Shown here piece by piece: positions 10,017 through 17,570 of a stretch of DNA of 64,000 nucleotides (positions within the stretch are counted from its first letter, which is position 1; each line of letters opens with the position of its first letter). The notes beneath the pieces are model-generated. The model worked only from the letters and a program-made list of their open reading frames with translations, had not been told where the DNA came from and ran no database searches. Source of the DNA: Rhodobacteraceae bacterium bin131 (GTDB lineage: Bacteria; Pseudomonadota; Alphaproteobacteria; Rhodobacterales; Rhodobacteraceae); contig MPNP01000002.1 of assembly GCA_002239085.1 (NCBI GenBank), forward strand, positions 41,379 through 105,378. The letters run 5' to 3'. The position numbers and the translations under genes were made by a program.

Positions 10017-11102
10017 ATGATGATTACAAATAGATTTCAATCCTTGATTAATGGGTCGTTAACGCCTGTTCTAGTTGTTACTGGTCTTCTTCTGTCAGCA
10101 TGTGGGGGGGGGGGTAATACAACGAACACTGCACCAACGAATATTGCAGTCGTTAACGAAATAACCGAAAAAACAACACAAGCTACAAAAGCTGCTGCTG
10201 TAGCAGAACCTATATATGGTAGCGTCGTACAAATAGCGGGAGAGTCTCCAACTTCTAGCGCTGAAGTAACTCGCTCTGCAACTGGAGAATACCTAATTAA
10301 ATTGCCATCTACAATTAGTACTGGCATTTCTATAAATTCAAGTGAAGATTTGTATTATACTGGTGCGACTGGCAGGATACTTAATAATAAGATAATTAAC
10401 TCTAGTGCACTATATAAAGAAAATGGTGAAGAAGCGACTCTTGTAGGATTTTATGAAGGTGATTTTGATTCTCTTGGAAATTGGGTCGCTGGCGGTTACT
10501 GGTTACATGGTGCTAATTTATCAAGCGAGCAACCTTCATTTGAAGCAGGGGCTTTTATAGATGGTCCAGAAATTAGTGGTGATCCTGTTCTGCCAACTGG
10601 AGGCTCGGCTAATTATAGTGGAAGCTCAGCTGGATTATATTCAGCTATAATAGGATCAGAATCAGCGACTGTACAAGCTGGGACAAAAGTTCTTGGTGAG
10701 TATGGGGGGACGTTTGAGTCCACTGCAAATTTTCGCAGTGGAGGTGGAACTTTATCAGGAGTGGTTACTGTTACAGACAGCGAAGAATATATAATTTATA
10801 ATAATTCTATAGATATTAATCGCAATGGATTAGTTGGGATTAAACTCAGTTGGGACAATGTAACCTTTACTTCTAACGGTCAGGCAACTGGTGATGTAAC
10901 TGTTTCATTACCAGCTTCATTTTCCCAATTAACTTTGATTGAAAACAGCGGGAAAACTGGAAATAGATTTTCTAAGGAAACAGTTTCTGACAGCAACCTC
11001 AATCCGCGATTGTTAGTAGGCACTCACGGCGCTCATGTAAGGTCTGATGGAGGCACCGAAGCAGCAATGATAGGAGTGCATATCGGTTCTACCGGTAACT
11101 GA
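10017..11102 (+). CDS. Secreted lipoprotein A, tentatively TbpB/factor-H-binding-protein-like beta-barrel surface lipoprotein; in frame through an 11-G tract
   Basis: Signal peptide plus lipobox LLLSAC; CGGGG linker; GYWLHG...GAFIDG...LPTGGSANYSGSSAGLY pattern resembles TbpB-like domains. Confidence 0.75.
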   Translation: MMITNRFQSLINGSLTPVLVVTGLLLSACGGGGNTTNTAPTNIAVVNEITEKTTQATKAAAVAEPIYGSVVQIAGESPTSSAEVTRSATGEYLIKLPSTISTGISINSSEDLYYTGATGRILNNKIINSSALYKENGEEATLVGFYEGDFDSLGNWVAGGYWLHGANLSSEQPSFEAGAFIDGPEISGDPVLPTGGSANYSGSSAGLYSAIIGSESATVQAGTKVLGEYGGTFESTANFRSGGGTLSGVVTVTDSEEYIIYNNSIDINRNGLVGIKLSWDNVTFTSNGQATGDVTVSLPASFSQLTLIENSGKTGNRFSKETVSDSNLNPRLLVGTHGAHVRSDGGTEAAMIGVHIGSTGN

Positions 11103-11136
11103 GTATTAAATTAATTATTCTAGCTTTGACTTTTCG

Positions 11137-11155
11137 GATGGGGTCACTCCCCATC
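11137..11155 (+). terminator. Conserved hairpin downstream of lipoprotein A
   Basis: GATGGGG-TCACT-CCCCATC perfect 7-bp stem, identical at 13394-13412; no clear U-tract. Confidence 0.4.
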
Positions 11156-11194
11156 TCATAATCACAGTTCTTACTCAGGATTTTAGTTATTTAC

Positions 11195-11539
11195 TTAAAG
11201 ACCTCCAAAACTCATAAGCTTAAATAAGATCTCAATTGATGCAGATTTACATGAGGATAATATACTTGTTTCACCATAATAAAACCCTTCGAGGTCATCT
11301 TTGGAGTCAATAACGACTTGAGCTCTGACCTGATCTTTGTGTGCTCCAATGGCCGTTTCCCCTACCACGCCACAACCCCGCTTAGGCTTGTCCTTGTTAT
11401 GCGTGGAGCACTCTTTACCACCTACAGAGTTTTCATTAACTACGGCCAAGCTATCAAAAAGGGCTAGGTTGTCCAGAATATTGTTGTAGTCCTCCCGAAT
11501 ACAATGCACTAGTGTGATGTCCAATTCATGCCGTTTCAT
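11195..11539 (-). pseudogene. Degenerate IS1595 (ISXO2-like) transposase fragment
   Basis: NENSVGGKE...NKDKPKRGCGVVGETAIGAHKDQVRAQVV resembles the ISXO2-like DDE core (DE.Y.GGKE ... GRG.VGKT.V.GA.DR...QVRA.VV). Confidence 0.6.
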
Positions 11540-11553
11540 ACTGAAGACACTTT

Positions 11554-11605
11554 GTGTTGTTTTCCACTTTTATTCCGATATCGGCATAAAAGTGGAAAAC
11601 AACAC
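11554..11605. repeat. Perfect 20-bp inverted repeat with 12-nt spacer
   Basis: GTGTTGTTTTCCACTTTTAT - TCCGATATCGGC - ATAAAAGTGGAAAACAACAC. Confidence 0.9.
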
Positions 11606-12256
11606 TACTATCCGACCTCGCTATAATGACGCTAAGTGAGTTCGCTACCCATGAAAATCCAGACCATGTCTTCTGACTTTTGGAGATCCTGAAGGAGTTA
11701 CAAGACCGTGACTTTTACCTGTTGGAGATTGACCCAGACAATTATTTACCATGTAATTGGCAGGTTAACCTCAAAAAATTCTGTCCTCAGATCCTGTAAT
11801 TACAAGGGAATCACGTCAAAAATCAAAATGAAGTTCTGCTATTAATTTCGGAAGCCAAAATTTTTTTGTTCAGGAAAGGTTTATTTCTGACCCCAGCTTT
11901 ATTTGTACGATGACGTTAAAAACATGTACAGCCATTCTAGCTATATTTTCAGCTCACATAATTGCGGGCTTTTTATCGTCTCGAGTACTAATTGATTACC
12001 AACGCTTTTCCATTGCTATTCATCCGCTTGTGCACCCATTTTTGGATATCTGAGTTTATCTCAAAATTAGTCAGTTCAGCCACTTAATTTAAACCAAATT
12101 AGAAGAGACCTAGGCGGTCGTGTATCTTAAATTGTACCATACAGTCATAACAATTAATCACTTCAATTCTCAGCGAAAATAATATTGACTCCGCTAATAG
12201 AATGAGCTAAAATGGAAACCAAGAGTTGTTAAGAGGAAATAAAAGGAGATAGTAAA

Positions 12257-13359
12257 GTGATGGTTGCAAATAGATTCCACACCTCGCACAATGGATCGCT
12301 AACACCCTTTTTATTTGTTGCTACCGGTCTTCTTCTGTCGGCATGTGGGGGGGGGGGTCAAGTAATGGAAATAATCCAGCGAACAATGCACCAACAAACG
12401 TTGCAGTTGTTACCGAAATTTCTGAACAAACAACTCAAGCTTCAAAAGCAGCCGCTCTAGCAGAACCTATATATGGTAGCGTCGTACAGATAGCGGGAGA
12501 ATCTCCAACTTCTAGCGCCGAAGTAACTCGCTCTTCAACTGGAGAATACCTAATCAAATTGCCATCTACAATTAGTACTGGCATTTCCATAAATTCAACT
12601 CAAGATTATTTAATTTCTGGTCCGACATACAGGCTTCTTAATGATGTGATAGTCAACTCTAGTGGACTTTATAAAGAAAATGGTGAAGAAGCGACTCTTG
12701 TAGGATTTTATGAAGGTGATTTTGATTCTCTTGGAAATTGGGTCGCTGGCGGTTACTGGATACATGCTACTAATTTATCAAGTGATCAACCTCCATTTGA
12801 AGTTGGGGCTTTTATAGATGGACCAGAAATTAGTGGTGACCCTGTACTACCAACAGGCGGTTCGGCTGATTATAGGGGAAGCGCCGCTGGATTATATTCG
12901 GCTACTATAGGTTCAGATTTAACGAATGCACAAGAAGGGACAAACGTTCTTGGTGAGTATTCGGGTACCTTTGAGTCCACTGCAAATTTTCGTAGTGGAG
13001 GTGGAACTTTATCAGGAGTGGTTACTGTTACAGTCAGTGAAGAAACTTATATTTATAATAATTCTATAGACATTAATCGCAATGGATTAGTTGGGATTAA
13101 ACTCAGTTGGGACAATGTAACCTTTACTTCTAACGGTCAGGCAACTGGTGATGTAACTGTTTCATTACCAGCTTCATTTTCCCCATTAACTTTGATTGAA
13201 AACAGCGGGAAAACTGGAAATAGATTTTCTAAGGAAACAGTTTCTGACAGCAACCTCAATCCGCGATTGTTAGTAGGCACTCACGGCGCTCATGTAAGGT
13301 CTGATGGAGGCACCGAAGCAGCAATGATAGGAGTGCATATCGGTTCTACCGGTAACTGA
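12257..13359 (+). pseudogene. Secreted lipoprotein B, paralogue of 10017-11102; out of frame at an 11-G tract (phase OFF, pseudogene or sequencing error)
   Basis: ORF 12257-12460 carries signal peptide and lipobox then leaves frame after the G-tract; ORF 12343-13359 carries the rest. 12 or 9 G would give ...LLLSACGGGGSSNGNNPANNAPTN... Confidence 0.8.
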
Positions 13360-13393
13360 GTATTAAATTAATTATTCTAGCTTTGACTTTTCG

Positions 13394-13412
13394 GATGGGG
13401 TCACTCCCCATC
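13394..13412 (+). terminator. Conserved hairpin downstream of lipoprotein B
   Basis: Same sequence as 11137-11155. Confidence 0.4.
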
Positions 13413-13821
13413 ACCATCCAACTGTCGCTTCAATACCCTCCAAAACGCATTTTTTACGCACCCGCTCAACCGTTGAGGTGCTCACACCAACAATATCAGC
13501 TATATACTTGTCATAGTATCGGCCAATAGGACGGTTCGCGTTGGCTAATAACAGAATCTGAGCCCGGTCGCGTGATTGAGCCGAACCCTTGCAACTCTTA
13601 ACACGGTCTTGTAAAGACTGATTTTCATCCTCTGTCAGATATACTATGTAAATTTTTCTTCCTGTAGTATCCATCATGATTATCCTCTTTGAAAACTCCC
13701 CTGAGTCAGCTCCAACCATACCACCGGATAGGCATGCACAATTGACCTGATTATCAAGGAAGAAATTCTGCTCTAAATTAGTCGTTGTTGATTGTTGAAA
13801 GAATGTCAGTAAATCATGCAA
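13413..13821 (-). pseudogene. IS630-family transposase N-terminal fragment
   Basis: SRDRAQILLLANANRPIGRYYDKYIADIVGVSTSTVERVRKKCVLEGIEATVGW helix-turn-helix; stops where lipoprotein downstream sequence begins. Confidence 0.65.
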
Positions 13822-14800
13822 AAAAAATCACATCACTTCAAGGTGTTGAGATACCAGAATTTAATCTCTCTTAAAATGACGACATTGAATTCATTTAGCA
13901 AAACTCACTCTTAATGCTTTGATTATACACTCAATAGTCGTTACTGTACACAACATTTAACTCGGATGGCTGAGATAAATGTCAAAAACTAGAGAAGGTA
14001 AAAAATACACTTCTTTCCTGACAATGTGCCGCGGTTATCTGATTTCCAAAACCGATTGATTCCGTTTATATCCGACGCAACAATCTTATACTTGGCCGTT
14101 CTTTACAAGTCCAATCAATGTTGACTCCATAACCCTTGTATGAACCCAAATCACTTACTTCCTCTTCTATCACTGGAACGCTCCAGATATGATACAAAAT
14201 TGTGTTTTCGCAACAATTTACAAATAACGTGTCTTCTTGATGGGAGAGCCATAATAACAAAACCAATTCAAACCCCTATGATACTATGACCAGAACACTG
14301 CAAAAATCATCCCTTCGTCGTATTGTTGAATAACCTAAAAATCTACGCAACTCGGCAAAACACTTTGGGAAAAGAATATTTCAACGCAGTTGCTGACCAC
14401 TGTATCCCAATCTGTATCGGGGATGATTGTTAGATTATTCCTGTTTTTTATAACTGATAATCAGGAATCATCTTGCCATGTTTCTCGTTCATCATTAGCG
14501 AGAGTCGGTCAGAACACACCCGATTGTTGACAGACAATATCTATTATGCCCGAGTGCTCAACAAACGGCAAGTGGTCGTATAGGTTGGTTGGATAAGTGT
14601 CAAGAGAATTGGCAGGTTGATTTCACAAAATTCTGTCCTCAGATCCTGTAATTACAAGAGTATCACGTCTTAAATAAAAATGAAGTTCTGTAATTAATTT
14701 CGGCAGCAAATATCTGATTTCTTGGAAATTTTAATCTTAAGGAAAGGTTTATCAATTATCACAGTTATATTTACACGATGATTTTAATCTGGAAGCACTC

Positions 14801-16180
14801 CTAATTGGATTGATGTACATAATAAAGAACTCGAGCCCAACTCCTGATTCCCTTGTGAAATGAATCAATATCGTACTTTTCATTAGGCGAGTGAATATTA
14901 TCGTTTTCTTTTGAAAAACCAGTCAGTAATGAATTCATACCAAGAATGTCTTGGAAAAAACCAGCAATCGGGATTGATGCACCACATCCAGCAAATACAC
15001 AGTTTGTACTAAATTCTTCGGACAATGACTTTTTGACAGTCGCAAACATTGGATGGGTAAGAGGCATTTCGCATGCTTTCGCTGCTCCATGGTCAATAAA
15101 CTGTATTTGGCAATCCTTAGGAAGATGACTTATTACGAATTCTTTGATGTTCTTGATTATTTTTTCGGGATCTTGGTTTCCAACTAATCGGCAGCTGATC
15201 TTGGCACTTGCCTTGGAAGGAATAACTGTTTTAAAACCATCGCCACTGTAACCGCCTTTAATTCCATTCACATCAAGGGTCGGACGTGACCATAACTGCT
15301 CCAAAGGGGATTTAGTTTTCTCTCCGGCAGGGTGCAATAAGCCAACCTCTCCAAGGAAATCTGACGAATCAAATTGAAGATTATCCCATTCAACTTTACG
15401 TTCAGGTGTGAGTTCGGAAACCCCTTCATAAAAATCTGGAATAGTTATTGTGCCATTTTGATCATGGAGATTGGCAATGATCTTACCCAAAATATTAAGC
15501 GGATTAACCGCCAAACCTCCGTACAGGCCTGAATGCAGATCTTTATTTGGAGCAGTTATTTCGAATTCCATCGCAACTAAACCACGCAGCTGTGTGATTA
15601 TTGCAGGAACTTTTGAAGCAAAAAGACCTGTATCACAGATCAGGGCAAGTTCTGCCTTGAGCTCATCTTTGTTTGACTTCAAGAAGGGTATCAGAGAGGG
15701 CGAAGCTGACTCCTCCTCACCTTCAATAAGAATTGATATTCCTTGGGGTAGTTGGCCAGTTTGTTTCTTCCAGTACCGGCAAGCTTCAATAAATGTCATT
15801 AATTGACCTTTGTCATCTGAAGAACCTCTTGCTTGGATAACTCCCTTGCTATCGTTTGGTAATATCGTTGGTTCAAAAGGGTGATGATTCCATGCTTCAA
15901 CAGGGTCAACTGGTTGGACATCATAATGACCATAAAATAATAATTGTGGCTTCTCCGAACTACTGTGAGCGACAACCATTGGGTGCCCCTGTGTTTTTCT
16001 AACTGACGCGGAAAAACCAATTGTGTTTAGTTCTTTGACAAGCCATTCGGCTGCCTTCAAACAATCGGGTGAATATTGGGGATTAGTCGAAATTGAAGGA
16101 ATTCTTAAGAGTTCCATCAATCGATTAATTGATTGATCTAATTCTGTATCAATTGTGGAAAGTAACTTATTGAGTTCCAT
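14801..16180 (-). CDS. M20-family peptidase (dipeptidase-like)
   Basis: LLFYGHYDVQPVDP, GSSDDKGQLM, EGEEESASPSL motifs. Confidence 0.93.
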   Translation of the reverse strand: MELNKLLSTIDTELDQSINRLMELLRIPSISTNPQYSPDCLKAAEWLVKELNTIGFSASVRKTQGHPMVVAHSSSEKPQLLFYGHYDVQPVDPVEAWNHHPFEPTILPNDSKGVIQARGSSDDKGQLMTFIEACRYWKKQTGQLPQGISILIEGEEESASPSLIPFLKSNKDELKAELALICDTGLFASKVPAIITQLRGLVAMEFEITAPNKDLHSGLYGGLAVNPLNILGKIIANLHDQNGTITIPDFYEGVSELTPERKVEWDNLQFDSSDFLGEVGLLHPAGEKTKSPLEQLWSRPTLDVNGIKGGYSGDGFKTVIPSKASAKISCRLVGNQDPEKIIKNIKEFVISHLPKDCQIQFIDHGAAKACEMPLTHPMFATVKKSLSEEFSTNCVFAGCGASIPIAGFFQDILGMNSLLTGFSKENDNIHSPNEKYDIDSFHKGIRSWARVLYYVHQSN

Positions 16181-16220
16181 GGTTTACCTAAAATTTGTTT
16201 TGAATTAGCTACTGTTGAAT

Positions 16221-17381
16221 TTAGGAAGTTTTACGGGAAATCCATCCTCCTCCCAATATTCGTGATTCTTCGGGGTGGTAAAATACGCAAGCCTGTCCCG
16301 GAGCAACAGCTCTTTCGGGTTTGACGAGTTTAACGTACGCTTTTTTTCCAGAGCGTGGATATACATATGCCGGAATGATTAGACCTGTTGACCTGACCCG
16401 TACTTTGATATCCCAATACTCCCTTGAATCAAATTCTTCAGATCCAATCCAGTTAATATTGTTAATTGTAAATGATTGAGTACCCAAGGCTGAACGCGGA
16501 CCAACGATCACTTTGTTTTTGCTTGGGTCCAACTTCACAACATAGAGAGGTTCGGGTGAATGATCGATTCCTAACCTTCGCCGTTGCCCAATGGTAAAGT
16601 GCGCTATTCCTTCATGATGAGCTAGGACATTATCCTCTAAATCAACAATTTCACCTGGTTTCAGTGCGTCAGGATTATGTTTCTTAACAAGTTCTGAATA
16701 ATTTCCACTGGGTACAAAGCATATATCTTGGCTATCAGGTTTATCCGCTATTGAGAGTCCAAATTGTTTTGCTAGGTTTCGTGTTTGCTCTTTGGATTCA
16801 ATCTCTCCTAATGGAAATCGAAGAAATTCAAGTTGATCCCGGGTTGTTGTAAATAAAAAATATGATTGGTCTTTATCGCGGTCGGTGGCTCGATGAAGCT
16901 CGGGTCCTTTAACCCCTTCAACCCGCCGAATGTAATGTCCTGTAGCGAGGCAATCAGCATCAAGTTTTTTGGCTGTTTGTAAGAGCTCTTTGAACTTAAC
17001 TCGTTCGTTGCAACGAATGCAAGGGATGGGTGTATAGCCGTTGGTATAACTTTCAACAAACTCGTTAATAACCTGTTGTTTAAAAAAGTTTTCATAATCC
17101 AAAACGTAATGCGGGAAATCCATTTCATTGGCGATTCTTTTGGCATCATGAATATCGCGTCCAGCACAACAGGCACTTTTTCGAGCGACTGAAGCTCCAT
17201 GGTCATAAAGTTGCATTGTTAACCCAATGACTTCATATCCTTGAGCCTTTAACATGGCTGCCGTCACAGAACTATCCACACCACCTGACATAGCAACAAC
17301 AACCCTAGTCTGGCTTGGTAATTTATTGAAGCCGAGGAGGTTGGCTTTTATTTGTGATGTGTGTTGCAAGGTACTACTCAC
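16221..17381 (-). CDS. mnmA: tRNA-specific 2-thiouridylase
   Basis: [43 protein letters not shown] motifs. Confidence 0.97.
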   Translation of the reverse strand: MSSTLQHTSQIKANLLGFNKLPSQTRVVVAMSGGVDSSVTAAMLKAQGYEVIGLTMQLYDHGASVARKSACCAGRDIHDAKRIANEMDFPHYVLDYENFFKQQVINEFVESYTNGYTPIPCIRCNERVKFKELLQTAKKLDADCLATGHYIRRVEGVKGPELHRATDRDKDQSYFLFTTTRDQLEFLRFPLGEIESKEQTRNLAKQFGLSIADKPDSQDICFVPSGNYSELVKKHNPDALKPGEIVDLEDNVLAHHEGIAHFTIGQRRRLGIDHSPEPLYVVKLDPSKNKVIVGPRSALGTQSFTINNINWIGSEEFDSREYWDIKVRVRSTGLIIPAYVYPRSGKKAYVKLVKPERAVAPGQACVFYHPEESRILGGGWISRKTS

Positions 17382-17570
17382 TATAATAAATTCATTCTGT
17401 ATAAAAGTAATTTGGGAATGCTACTGATATTTCCAATACCAATTCTTTGAATAAAGGCATAATAAAAATCGTTACACTCAAAGCGATTTTAAAATTTAAA
17501 CTGCGACAATTTTAAATTTGGTGAATCTTTACATTCAATTCGCCATCTAAACCATGAGGTCAGAACGTTT

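Larger units (their letters stand above)
9690..11929. repeat. Tandem unit 1: leader, lipoprotein gene, hairpin, IS1595-like remnant, shared tail
   Basis: Leader (9690-10016) resembles 11930-12256; CDS resembles 12257-13359; tail (11755-11916) resembles 14607-14785. Confidence 0.8.
11930..14790. repeat. Tandem unit 2: leader, lipoprotein gene, hairpin, IS630-like remnant, shared tail
   Basis: See unit 1; begins immediately after the unit 1 tail. Confidence 0.8.

Noticed and set aside
12343-13359. ORF 12343-13359 as a standalone gene starting at ATGTGGGGG
   Set aside because: The ATG lies inside the lipobox codons of the upstream frame, has no RBS context, and the product would lack the signal peptide present in the paralogue; frame interruption at the G-tract explains it better.
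16240-16260. Second CCTCCTCCC occurrence (ATCCTCCTCCCAATATT) as another anti-SD sRNA
   Set aside because: It lies within the 3' coding region of mnmA (GGGW residues) with no flanking stem or terminator.
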